Below are positions 45,458 to 53,630 of a stretch of DNA of 64,000 bases, piece after piece. Position 1 is the stretch's first letter. Every line of letters begins with the position of its first letter. Position numbers and translations under genes: made by a program. The notes beneath the pieces were generated by a model, which worked only from the letters and a program-made list of their open reading frames with translations, was not told where the DNA came from and did no database searches. Source of the stretch: Ignavibacteria bacterium (GTDB taxonomy: Bacteria; Bacteroidota; Ignavibacteria; SZUA-365); assembly GCA_016720835.1 (NCBI GenBank), contig JADKJW010000002.1:496001-560000 (forward strand), written 5' to 3'.

Positions 45458-47398
45458 CTACTCCCCCTTCTTTTCCGTATAAATCCTGTCGCGGCGAATC
45501 GCCGACGTCGCCGCCTGAATATAGCAGAGCAACTTGGTCCGGAGATCTTCGGCAAGCGCCGGCTCGCGGTGTTGCAGATCGCGGGTGAACTGCGGATCGC
45601 GATGGGGATTGTAGAGTCCGACGGTGTTCTCCAGATCGTGCACGAGCACAAGGGAGTCGCTGAAAATGCCAAACTGCGGACCGTATCGAACCACCGCGTA
45701 GCGCGGCGTGCCGGGGCGGAGCAGCGATGCGCCCATCGACGCGTGCGACGTGCGCAACCGCAAGAGGTCGAGGACCGTGGGCAGGATGTCGCAATGCGAT
45801 CCCATGCGCGCATCCCTGCCGGGCGCGACGATGCCGGGCGCGTAGAGCAGCATGGGAACGTGGAAGGAGGAATGGAAACTGTTGCGCGCGCCGAAGAGCG
45901 TATGATCCCCGGTAATGATGAAGACGGTGTTCGCGAACCAGGGGGCGCGGCGCGCGGCGCGGAAAAACTGGCTCACGGCGAAATCCGAGTAACGCAGCGA
46001 CTGCTCGAATTCGCTGTCTTCCGCAAACCCCTCGAAGAGCGGGCGGCGGTGGCGGGGAAGCTCGAAGGGATCGTGCGACGAGAGCGAGAACAGCACGGAA
46101 CAGAACGGCTGCCCCAGCGCGCCGATCTTCTCCGCCGCGTCGAGAAAGAACGGTTCATCGTTCAGGCCCCACACGCCGTCCATCAGGGAATCGGCCGCGT
46201 CGGGATAGTCCTCCTTGCCGAAGTACCGCTGAAAACCGGCGAGGCGCGAGAACGCGTCGAAGCCCATCGACCCCGTCGCCGCCCCGTGGTGGAACGACGT
46301 CGCGTAGCCCTGCTCGCGCAGAATGTCGCCCAGGCCGCGGAAACGGTCCAGCTCGGCCTGCGATCCGATGAGGGACGCCGGCCAGAGGGCGGGCACCGAC
46401 GCGAGAATGGCCGGCACCGCCTCGATGGAACGCTGCCCGCTGGCGATGAAGTTCGTGAACAGCAGCCCGTCGGCGGCAAGGGAATCAAAAAACGGAGTTG
46501 CCGATCTTTTTCCCGTGATGCAGCCGCTGTACACCGAGGTCCAGCTCTCCATGATCAGCACGACGACGTTGAGACGGCGCGCGGAATCGACGGGGGCGGC
46601 GGCGCGCAGGAAGTCGTAGTCCGGACGGAGAAAGCGCTCGTCCTCGCGGCGCAGCATCTCGTCCAGTTCGCGGCGGACGGTTTCGGGCGGACGGAAGGAA
46701 TACTCCGGCAGCATCGGCTGAAAGAGGCTGCGCGTCACGGTGTAGGTGCTGTTCAGCACCAGGTATCCGACGGACGCCCGCGCCGTGAAAAAGGCATTCG
46801 CCTGCCGTATGGGCTTGAGCTGCACACCGCCGCGGATGCCGAGCACCAGCAGCAGCACGGCGAGGACGAAGAAGCCGGATTCGCGCAGCCACCCGCGTTT
46901 CGCGGCGCCGCGCGACCACACGGCGCGCGCGGTCCGGGCGAGGAGCAGGACGACGAGGCCCGAGACGACCGCGAACAGCAGCACCGGGAGCGTGTGCTTC
47001 ACGAGCAGCGACGGCGCCATCCGCGCGAGGTCGGGCATCATCGTGTACGGTTCGTACAGGAGCCGGCGCTGTATCGTCGCGTAGTATTCGAAGTCCGCGA
47101 TGTTGAGCGCGATTCCGAGAATGTTGACTGCGCAGAACAACGCGAAGAGCGCGCGACGGAACCAGCGCCAGCGGGAGGGATCGCCCGGCAGCAGGAAGAG
47201 CACGAGCAGCGGCGCGTTGATCAGGAGCAGGGCCGACGCGTCGAAACGCAGCCCGTGCACAAATGCGGCGGCGATATCGGAGGCGGGCACGCCGTCGAAG
47301 AAGGCGAGGTTCGAAAGGTAAAAACCGAGGCGCAGGAGCGTGTACACTCCCATGAGGAGGACGAAGAACACGAGACTTGCGCGGAAAGGTCTGGTCAT
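45458..47398 (-). CDS. LTA-synthase-like membrane phosphoglycerol transferase / sulfatase-fold enzyme
   Basis: 646 residues. Five membrane helices in the first 220 residues are followed by an extracytoplasmic alkaline-phosphatase-superfamily domain. Metal-site sequences are VVVLIMESW (first Asp/Glu ligand region) and FIITGDHTLFG (Asp-His pair), with a further His in HSSFHVP. The position of the catalytic Thr of LtaS is occupied by Ser in SGQRSIEAVPA, a known variant in this superfamily. Such enzymes move phosphoglycerol or phosphoethanolamine groups onto envelope glycans or lipids; the substrate here cannot be told. I take the ATG at 47398, at the first membrane helix. It diverges from guaB and precedes the giant surface-protein genes on the same strand. 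Confidence 0.85.
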   Translation of the reverse strand: MTRPFRASLVFFVLLMGVYTLLRLGFYLSNLAFFDGVPASDIAAAFVHGLRFDASALLLINAPLLVLFLLPGDPSRWRWFRRALFALFCAVNILGIALNIADFEYYATIQRRLLYEPYTMMPDLARMAPSLLVKHTLPVLLFAVVSGLVVLLLARTARAVWSRGAAKRGWLRESGFFVLAVLLLVLGIRGGVQLKPIRQANAFFTARASVGYLVLNSTYTVTRSLFQPMLPEYSFRPPETVRRELDEMLRREDERFLRPDYDFLRAAAPVDSARRLNVVVLIMESWTSVYSGCITGKRSATPFFDSLAADGLLFTNFIASGQRSIEAVPAILASVPALWPASLIGSQAELDRFRGLGDILREQGYATSFHHGAATGSMGFDAFSRLAGFQRYFGKEDYPDAADSLMDGVWGLNDEPFFLDAAEKIGALGQPFCSVLFSLSSHDPFELPRHRRPLFEGFAEDSEFEQSLRYSDFAVSQFFRAARRAPWFANTVFIITGDHTLFGARNSFHSSFHVPMLLYAPGIVAPGRDARMGSHCDILPTVLDLLRLRTSHASMGASLLRPGTPRYAVVRYGPQFGIFSDSLVLVHDLENTVGLYNPHRDPQFTRDLQHREPALAEDLRTKLLCYIQAATSAIRRDRIYTEKKGE

Positions 47399-47501
47399 GA
47401 CACGTCCGGATGGAGAGAGATGACGGGGTGCGCGATGCCGCGGCAATATACGCAGGAGGCCTTTCAGGAGGATCAGGCGGCGCGGTGTCGCGAACCGACG
47501 G

Positions 47502-47531
47502 TTGTTTTTTCTCCTTCGTTTGAAGTATTTT
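47502..47531 (+). promoter_or_regulatory. Candidate promoter for guaB
   Basis: TTGTTT (47502-47507) and TATTTT (47526-47531) are 18 bases apart in an AT-rich patch of an otherwise GC-rich divergent gap, leaving a leader of about 120 bases. The leader contains a 7-bp inverted repeat (CTCAGGC ... GCCTGAG) around 47586-47630 that could form a hairpin. Confidence 0.3.
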
Positions 47532-47661
47532 TAGAAAATATCCTGTTTTTCACTCCCCCGGCGTTGCTTCATGACCGACACCTCCTCAGGCACAGCGTGC
47601 ACCACGATCGACTTCCGCCTGAGAGACAGCGTGCCACCGTTCATCAGCACTGGAGACCGCA

Positions 47662-49137
47662 ATGAAGAATAAAGAAATCCGCACCGGCCTGACCTTCGAC
47701 GATGTGCTCCTCATCCCCAACAAGTCGGCGGTGCTCCCGCGCGAGGTGCATGTGGGCACGCGCCTGACGAATTCGATCGTGCTGAACATCCCCCTGCTGA
47801 GCGCGGCCATGGACACGGTCACCGAATCCGAGATGGCCGTGGCGCTCGCGCGCGAAGGCGGCATCGGCATTCTCCACAAGAACATGTCCGTCGCCAAGCA
47901 GGTGGACGAAGTGGACAAGGTGAAGCGCTCGGAGAGCGGGATGATCGTCAACCCGATCACGCTCACCGCGGACAAGACCATCGGCGACGCGCTCGACCTC
48001 ATGACGAAGTACAGCATCTCCGGCATTCCGATCGTGGATCACGAGGACAAATTCATCGGCATCCTCACCAACCGCGACCTGCGTTTCGAGCCCGACCGCA
48101 ACATCCTCGTCTCCGACATCATGACGAAGGAGAACCTCGTCACCGCGCCGGTCGGCACCACCCTGAAGAAGGCCGAGACCATTCTGCAGCAGCACCGCAT
48201 CGAGAAGCTGCCGGTGGTGGACAAGCGCGGCAAGCTGCGCGGGCTGATCACCTTCAAGGACATCATGAAGAAGAAGCACCACCCGAACGCGTGCAAGGAC
48301 GAGCTCGGCCGTCTGCGCGTCGGCGCCGCCGTCGGCATCACGGGCGACACGCTCGACCGGGCGGCGGGGCTCGTGGCCGCGGGGGTGGACGTGCTCATCA
48401 TCGACACTGCGCACGGCCATTCGCGCGGCGTGGTGGACATGGTGCGCCGCATGAAGAAGCGCTACCCGAACACCGAAATCATCGCCGGCAACGTGGCCAC
48501 CGCGGAAGCGACCGAGGACCTCATCCGCGCCGGCGCAGACGGCGTGAAAGTCGGCATCGGGCCGGGATCGATCTGCACCACGCGCGTCGTGACCGGTGTC
48601 GGCGTCCCGCAGATCACCGCGATCATGGACTGCGCCGCCGCGGCCGCCAAGTACAACATCCCGATCATCGCGGACGGCGGCATCAAGCTGACCGGCGACA
48701 TCGCCAAAGCCATCGCGGCCGGTGCGGCATCGGTAATGATCGGCAGTCTCTTCGCGGGCCTGGAAGAAAGTCCGGGCGAGAAAGTCCTCTACGAAGGCCG
48801 GACCTACAAGATCTACCGCGGAATGGGCTCGTTGGGCGCCATGAAAGAGGGCAGCAAGGACCGGTATTTCCAGGATGTCGAGGACGATATCAAGAAACTG
48901 GTGCCGGAAGGAATCGAGGGCATGGTCGCCTACCGCGGGAATCTCGAAGACACCGTGTACCAGATGATCGGGGGACTCCGGGCCGCCATGGGTTATTGCG
49001 GCGTGGGCACCATCACGGAAATGCAGGAGCGAACGCAGTTCATGCGCATCACCGCCGCCGGACTGAAAGAGAGTCACCCGCACGACGTCTTTATCACGAA
49101 GGAATCGCCGAATTATCAGGTCGGAACCCGCCGCTAG
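47662..49137 (+). CDS. guaB: Inosine-5'-monophosphate dehydrogenase
   Basis: GuaB oxidises IMP to XMP with NAD+, the rate-limiting step to GMP. The 491-residue protein is full length. The barrel start (LTFDDVLLIPN) is followed by a pair of CBS domains (about residues 95-210, with ISGIPIVDHEDKFIG and IEKLPVVDKRGKLRG). The catalytic loop is GPGSICTTRVVTGVG with its nucleophilic Cys. The phosphate-binding DGGIKLTGDIAKA and the flap YRGMGSLGAM are also present. It is on the plus strand, opposite to the giant genes on its left. Its stop lies 6 bases before the first DnaA box of the presumed origin. Confidence 0.98.
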   Translation: MKNKEIRTGLTFDDVLLIPNKSAVLPREVHVGTRLTNSIVLNIPLLSAAMDTVTESEMAVALAREGGIGILHKNMSVAKQVDEVDKVKRSESGMIVNPITLTADKTIGDALDLMTKYSISGIPIVDHEDKFIGILTNRDLRFEPDRNILVSDIMTKENLVTAPVGTTLKKAETILQQHRIEKLPVVDKRGKLRGLITFKDIMKKKHHPNACKDELGRLRVGAAVGITGDTLDRAAGLVAAGVDVLIIDTAHGHSRGVVDMVRRMKKRYPNTEIIAGNVATAEATEDLIRAGADGVKVGIGPGSICTTRVVTGVGVPQITAIMDCAAAAAKYNIPIIADGGIKLTGDIAKAIAAGAASVMIGSLFAGLEESPGEKVLYEGRTYKIYRGMGSLGAMKEGSKDRYFQDVEDDIKKLVPEGIEGMVAYRGNLEDTVYQMIGGLRAAMGYCGVGTITEMQERTQFMRITAAGLKESHPHDVFITKESPNYQVGTRR

Positions 49138-49374
49138 TGTGATTTATCCACATGCGGAACAAACATCGGAGCAGTTCGGAGTGCCGGATCTCACGTGTTT
49201 CAAACTTGAAATGACCGATTTTCAGGCTCATTTTGCAGTTTTTGGCGCTCATCATTCCCTGATGATTTCTTATCCACATTTCGCCACACATTATCCACAT
49301 TGTCGGGAAGAGATGTCCACCGGATATCCACAGCGTTGTGCACAAGCGGGCCTCGCGTGAAGAACAGTCGGCAC
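49138..49374. other. Putative chromosomal replication origin (DnaA-box cluster)
   Basis: This 237-base gap has three perfect TTATCCACA DnaA boxes, all in the same orientation (49144-49152, 49270-49278, 49291-49299). A one-mismatch box, ATATCCACA, is at 49324-49332, and a palindromic TTGTGCACAA at 49336-49345. Between boxes 1 and 2 lies an AT-rich stretch (about 49195-49270), striking in this GC-rich genome and a possible unwinding element. Genes to the left run mostly minus and to the right mostly plus. No dnaA or dnaN is nearby. I see no gene here. Confidence 0.65.
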
Positions 49375-50481
49375 ATGGCCGCGGCAGTTGACGCTCCGGA
49401 GGAGCGCGAGGCGGCGAGGCGAGTGGCGCTTGTCCGGCGGCAGATGCAGCGGCGTCGCGCGGATGCGCTGTTCGTGACGCATGCGCCGAACATCCGGTAC
49501 CTGTGCGGCTTTTCCGGTTCGAACGGCCTTCTCGTCGTCAAGGCGCGCAGCGTGCTGTTTTTCACCGATCCCCGATACGCGGAACAGGCCTCCTCCGAAG
49601 TGCGCGGCGCGCGCGTCGGGATCGTCGCCGCGGGCACTCTTGCGCAAGGCGCGCACAAGGCGCGCGTGCTGGCGGGCGCAACGGCGGTCGGTTTCGATGG
49701 CGACCGTGTACCCGTGGCGCATCTCAACACGTGGAAAGCACTGTTCCGCGGCGTCCGCTTTCGCGATGCCTCGGGGATGATCGACGCCCTCCGGGCCGTG
49801 AAAGCACCGGAGGAACTCGCCGGTATCCGCCGCGCCGTCGACGCGACGGATCGCGTCTTCTCCGCCGTGCTGGGATTGATCCGCGCCGGCGTCCGCGAAC
49901 GGGACCTGGCCGCGGAAATCACGTACCGGCATCGTCTCGAAGGGGCGGACCGCGACGCCTTCGACCCCATCGTCGTGAGCGGTCCCCGCTCCGCGCTCAT
50001 TCACGGGCGGCCGTCCGATCGCCGCCTCCGAAACGGTGACGCCCTGCTTCTCGATTTCGGGTGCGTGGTCGACGGGTGGTGTTCGGACCTGACCCGGACG
50101 GTCTTCATCGGGCGCGCGCCGCGCGCGCTGCGCGAAGCGCACGCCGCGGTGCTCCGCGCGCAGCGGAAGGCCATCGCCGAAGCCCGTCCGGGCATGACCG
50201 GACGCGAACTCGACGGCATCGCGCGGGAGAGTCTGACGCGCGACGGCTACGGCGACCAGTTCCCCCACGCCCTCGGACACGGTCTCGGTCTCGAAGTGCA
50301 CGAACAGCCCCGGATTTCCTGGGCATCCTCGGATGTGCTCGCGGAAGGCATGGTCGCGACCGTGGAGCCCGGCGTGTACATCCCGGGGACGGGCGGCGTG
50401 CGCATCGAGGACGACGTCGTGTTCCGGGCCTCGGGAGTCGAAGTGCTGAACCGCGCGCCACGCGAACTCCTGGTGCTCTGA
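49375..50481 (+). CDS. M24-family metallopeptidase (Xaa-Pro aminopeptidase-like)
   Basis: 368 residues with the two-domain plan of aminopeptidase P/prolidase: a creatinase-like N-terminal domain (about 15-130, with RYLCGFSGSNG and FFTDPRY) and a pita-bread catalytic domain. Metal ligands are recognisable as Asp in LLLDFG, Asp in CSDLTRTVF, His in GHGLGLEVHE, Glu in TVEPGVY and Glu in RIEDDVV. It would remove N-terminal residues before proline in the cytoplasm. I start at the ATG at 49375; the open frame extends upstream into the DnaA-box region, and a GTG at 49357 is an alternative. The next gene begins 8 bases after its stop. Confidence 0.9.
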   Translation: MAAAVDAPEEREAARRVALVRRQMQRRRADALFVTHAPNIRYLCGFSGSNGLLVVKARSVLFFTDPRYAEQASSEVRGARVGIVAAGTLAQGAHKARVLAGATAVGFDGDRVPVAHLNTWKALFRGVRFRDASGMIDALRAVKAPEELAGIRRAVDATDRVFSAVLGLIRAGVRERDLAAEITYRHRLEGADRDAFDPIVVSGPRSALIHGRPSDRRLRNGDALLLDFGCVVDGWCSDLTRTVFIGRAPRALREAHAAVLRAQRKAIAEARPGMTGRELDGIARESLTRDGYGDQFPHALGHGLGLEVHEQPRISWASSDVLAEGMVATVEPGVYIPGTGGVRIEDDVVFRASGVEVLNRAPRELLVL

Positions 50482-50488
50482 GTCCACC

Positions 50489-51811
50489 ATGCCCGGGACA
50501 CCCGCTAGACGGCGCGCGCTGGTCATCGCCTACTACTTCCCCCCGCTCGGCTTGAGCGGCGTGCAGCGCACGCTGAAATTCGTCAAGTACCTCCCGCAGT
50601 ACGGCTGGGACGTGACGGTGTTGACAGTGGAAGCGCGCGGATACTTCGCGCACGACGAGAGTCTCCTCGCCGAACTCGACGGACTCGGCATCGACATCAT
50701 CCGCACCCGTTCGCTGGACCCGCTCTTCTTTTTCCGGAAGAGAAAAAAGGTGGCGATGCCCTCCGGCAGGACCTACCGCATGCTGGGCTGGATCGGGCAG
50801 GCCCTGTTCGTGCCGGACAACAAGATCGGGTGGAAACAGCACGCCCTGCGCGCGGCACGGCAGGCGTTGAAGGAGCGCGCGCACGACGTGATCTTCGCCA
50901 CCGCCCCGCCGTTCACGGACTTTCTCATCGCCCGAGACCTGAAAAAGGAGTTCGGCATTCCGCTCCTGCTCGACTACCGCGACCCCTGGCTCGAGAATCC
51001 GCTGCACCGCTACCCGACACCGCTGCACCGCTTCCTGCACCATCGGCTCGAACTCGGCGTGCTGCGCTACGCCGACCACATCGTGACCATCAACCGCAGG
51101 ATGAAGGAACTCACGCTGCGGACCGCGCCATCCCTCTCCCATCACGATGTGACCATCCTTTCCCAGGGTTTCGACCCCGGTGATTTCGACGGGCCGCCCC
51201 CTCCCCGAGCGGACGCGCGCATGCGCATCACGCACACCGGCACGTTTTATTTCGACCGCACGCCGAAGTATTTTCTGCAGGCCTTGCGGCGATTCTTCGA
51301 CGCGCATCCCGCGGCGCGCGGCGCCGTGCGGGCGACCTTCGTCGGCACCACCCGCGAGGAGGACCGGAGGACCGTCGAGGAACTCGGTCTCGGCGACTGC
51401 GTGGAGATCACCGGCTACCTCCCTCACGCCGAATGCGTCGCGATCACCCGCGCGTCCGACGCGCTGTGGATGATGATCGGCAACGCGGACGGCATGGACG
51501 TCGCATCCACCGGGAAACTCTACGAGTACATCGCGGCGCGCAAGCCGATTCTCGCGTGCGTGCCCGAGGGCGCGGCACGGCAGACGCTGGACGCGTCCGG
51601 CGCCGCATTCCTCTGTCCGCCGCAGGACGTGGATGCCATCGCCGCGCACATCGCGACGCTGTACTCGCGCTTCCGCGCGGGCACCCTGCCCGCTCCCCCG
51701 GACGACTTCATCGCGCAGTTCGACAGGAAGAGGCTTACCGGCGACCTCGTCACGCTCTTCGAGACCATCCTGCATTGCGACGGTTTCGAACACGCGCCCG
51801 GCAACGCCTGA
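50489..51811 (+). CDS. Glycosyltransferase family 4 (GT-B fold)
   Basis: 440 residues with a typical GT-B outline. The N-terminal domain opens with ALVIAYYFPPLGLSGVQRT, the acceptor-side loop of GT4 enzymes, and has LLLDYRDPW near residue 155. The C-terminal nucleotide-sugar domain includes ITHTGTFYFDRTP, VEITGYLPH and the donor-binding STGKLYEYIAARKPIL near residue 335. Such enzymes build surface polysaccharides or glycolipids from nucleotide sugars in the cytoplasm; acceptor and sugar are not predictable. It follows the M24 peptidase gene by 7 bases and so is probably co-transcribed, without an obvious functional link. Confidence 0.88.
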   Translation: MPGTPARRRALVIAYYFPPLGLSGVQRTLKFVKYLPQYGWDVTVLTVEARGYFAHDESLLAELDGLGIDIIRTRSLDPLFFFRKRKKVAMPSGRTYRMLGWIGQALFVPDNKIGWKQHALRAARQALKERAHDVIFATAPPFTDFLIARDLKKEFGIPLLLDYRDPWLENPLHRYPTPLHRFLHHRLELGVLRYADHIVTINRRMKELTLRTAPSLSHHDVTILSQGFDPGDFDGPPPPRADARMRITHTGTFYFDRTPKYFLQALRRFFDAHPAARGAVRATFVGTTREEDRRTVEELGLGDCVEITGYLPHAECVAITRASDALWMMIGNADGMDVASTGKLYEYIAARKPILACVPEGAARQTLDASGAAFLCPPQDVDAIAAHIATLYSRFRAGTLPAPPDDFIAQFDRKRLTGDLVTLFETILHCDGFEHAPGNA

Positions 51812-51819
51812 ACCATCCC

Positions 51820-51862
51820 CTTCAACTTTCAACCTTCATACTTCATCCTTCATACTTTCCCC
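51820..51862. repeat. Pyrimidine-rich imperfect tandem repeat before purD
   Basis: A short C/T/A tract repeating CTTTCAACCTTCATACTTCATC-like units fills the gap between the glycosyltransferase stop and the purD ATG. It leaves no normal ribosome-binding site for purD. Confidence 0.5.
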
Positions 51863-53155
51863 ATGCATATCCTCGTCATCGGCGGCGGCGGCCGCGAACA
51901 TGCCATTTGCTGGAAGCTGAGCAAGAGCCCGGCGGTCGAAAGACTTTCCTGCGCTCCGGGAAACGCCGGGACCTCCGCCGTCGCGAACAACGTCGCGCTC
52001 GCGGCCACGGACATCGAGGGCCTGCTGCAGTGGGCGCGCAACAACGCGGTGGACCTGACCGTGGTCGGACCCGAGGCGCCGCTGGCCGCCGGGATCGTGG
52101 ACCGTTTCCTCGCCGAGGGGCTGCCCATCTTCGGCCCGACGCGGGCGGCCGCGCAGCTCGAGACGAGCAAGGCCTTCGCGAAGGATTTCATGAAGCGCCA
52201 TCGCATCCCGACAGCGGAGTTCCGCACATTCCGCGCGGGTGAAGAGGATGCCGCGCGCGAGTATCTGCGCAACGCGGCATATCCCCTCGTGGTCAAGGCC
52301 GACGGTCTCGCGGCCGGCAAGGGCGTCGTGATCGCGCGCGGCTACGACGAGGCGGCGCTCGCGGCCGGGGACATGCTGAGCGGGGCGGCCTTCGGCGACG
52401 CGGGCACCACGCTCGTGATCGAGGAGTTCCTCGAAGGCGTCGAAGCGTCGGTCTTCGCGCTCACGGACGGAAAGCGCTTCGTCACGCTCGCTCCCGCGCA
52501 GGATCACAAGCGCATCCTCGACAACGACGAGGGGAAGAACACGGGAGGCATGGGCGCATACGCGCCGACGCCGCACGTGCCCACCGAGGTGCTCGCAGAC
52601 GTCAAGATCCGCGTCATCAAACCGGTCATCGACGGCATGCGCGCCGATGGCATTCCCTTCAGCGGCGTCCTTTTCGTCGGGCTCATGTTCACCGTCGACG
52701 GCCCGAAAGTGCTCGAATTCAACTGCCGCTTCGGCGATCCGGAGACGCAGGTCGTGCTCCCGCTGCTTGACGAGGACCTCGCCGCGCTCCTGCGCGACAT
52801 CGCGGCGGGCAACCTGCAGAAAAGCCGCGTGGCGATGCACGATGCGAACGCCGTCTGCGTCATCATGGCCTCGGCCGGATATCCCGACGCCTACGACACC
52901 GGGAAGCCGATCGCCGGGCTCGACGCCATCGATCAGGAGAACGAAGGCGTGCTGGTGTTCCACAGCGGCACCGCGCGCCGCGGCGACGCCATTGTCACCG
53001 CGGGCGGCCGGGTGCTGGGCGTCACCGCGCTGGGCGAAGGACGCGACGTGCGCCCGACCATCAGCCTCGCGTACGGCGCCGTGCAGCGCATCGCATTCGA
53101 CGGGGCGTACTACCGCACCGACATCGGGAGGAAGGCGCTTTCGCGCGGCGGCTGA
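51863..53155 (+). CDS. purD: Phosphoribosylamine--glycine ligase (GAR synthetase)
   Basis: PurD ligates glycine to 5-phosphoribosylamine with ATP, the second step of purine synthesis. The 430-residue protein is the standard length. An N-terminal Rossmann-like domain opens MHILVIGGGGREHAICW. GPEAPLAAGIVD follows, then the ATP-grasp region (KADGLAAGKGVVIA, EEFLEGVEASV, NTGGMGAYAP) and the C-terminal metal-site segment EFNCRFGDPETQ. It shares no operon with other purine genes here, although guaB lies 3 kb upstream on the same strand. The gene ends one base before the convergent membrane-protein gene. Confidence 0.98.
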   Translation: MHILVIGGGGREHAICWKLSKSPAVERLSCAPGNAGTSAVANNVALAATDIEGLLQWARNNAVDLTVVGPEAPLAAGIVDRFLAEGLPIFGPTRAAAQLETSKAFAKDFMKRHRIPTAEFRTFRAGEEDAAREYLRNAAYPLVVKADGLAAGKGVVIARGYDEAALAAGDMLSGAAFGDAGTTLVIEEFLEGVEASVFALTDGKRFVTLAPAQDHKRILDNDEGKNTGGMGAYAPTPHVPTEVLADVKIRVIKPVIDGMRADGIPFSGVLFVGLMFTVDGPKVLEFNCRFGDPETQVVLPLLDEDLAALLRDIAAGNLQKSRVAMHDANAVCVIMASAGYPDAYDTGKPIAGLDAIDQENEGVLVFHSGTARRGDAIVTAGGRVLGVTALGEGRDVRPTISLAYGAVQRIAFDGAYYRTDIGRKALSRGG

Positions 53156-53156
53156 A

Positions 53157-53630
53157 TCACCGCATCGTCGAGCGGCTCGCGAGATCGAAGAAGCTCCCGA
53201 GCATCGTGATGCTGCCGATCACCAGCACCGAAATGATCCAGCTCCGCGCGGCGGTGTTGAATTCGTAGCTGCCCCAGCAGCGCGCATCGCGCCACGGCGA
53301 ATCGAACCCGAGCCAGATCAGCAGCCAGAACAACAGGACGATCGCGAGCGCGTGCCCGCCCAGGAAGATGACGCGGCGGCGCACGGACATCTGCGACGAG
53401 GTCTGAAACTTGTACAGGAAAATGAAGAACACGAGCACGCCGAGGATGCCGCACGACACGGCGATGAGGCCGTGGACGTCCGGATCGCCCCCGATGAAGT
53501 GCGCGTGAGACAGCAGGTACAGATTCAGCGCGGTGGCCGGCAACGAGAACGCGATCATGACGAGAAAGATGCGCCGGAACATCCGGACGCGCCGCACCCG
53601 GCGTTCCTCCTGCAGCGCGGGGGCGTCCAT
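53157..53630 (-). CDS. Small four-helix membrane protein of unknown function
   Basis: 157 residues. After a basic N-terminus (about 20 residues, rich in Arg and Glu) there are four probable membrane helices, near residues 20-42, 55-78, 87-108 and 128-148. No motif I recognise. The ATG overlaps the stop of the aldehyde dehydrogenase by one base (TGATG), so it is translated from the same mRNA. The coupling says nothing firm about function. Confidence 0.75.
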   Translation of the reverse strand: MDAPALQEERRVRRVRMFRRIFLVMIAFSLPATALNLYLLSHAHFIGGDPDVHGLIAVSCGILGVLVFFIFLYKFQTSSQMSVRRRVIFLGGHALAIVLLFWLLIWLGFDSPWRDARCWGSYEFNTAARSWIISVLVIGSITMLGSFFDLASRSTMR

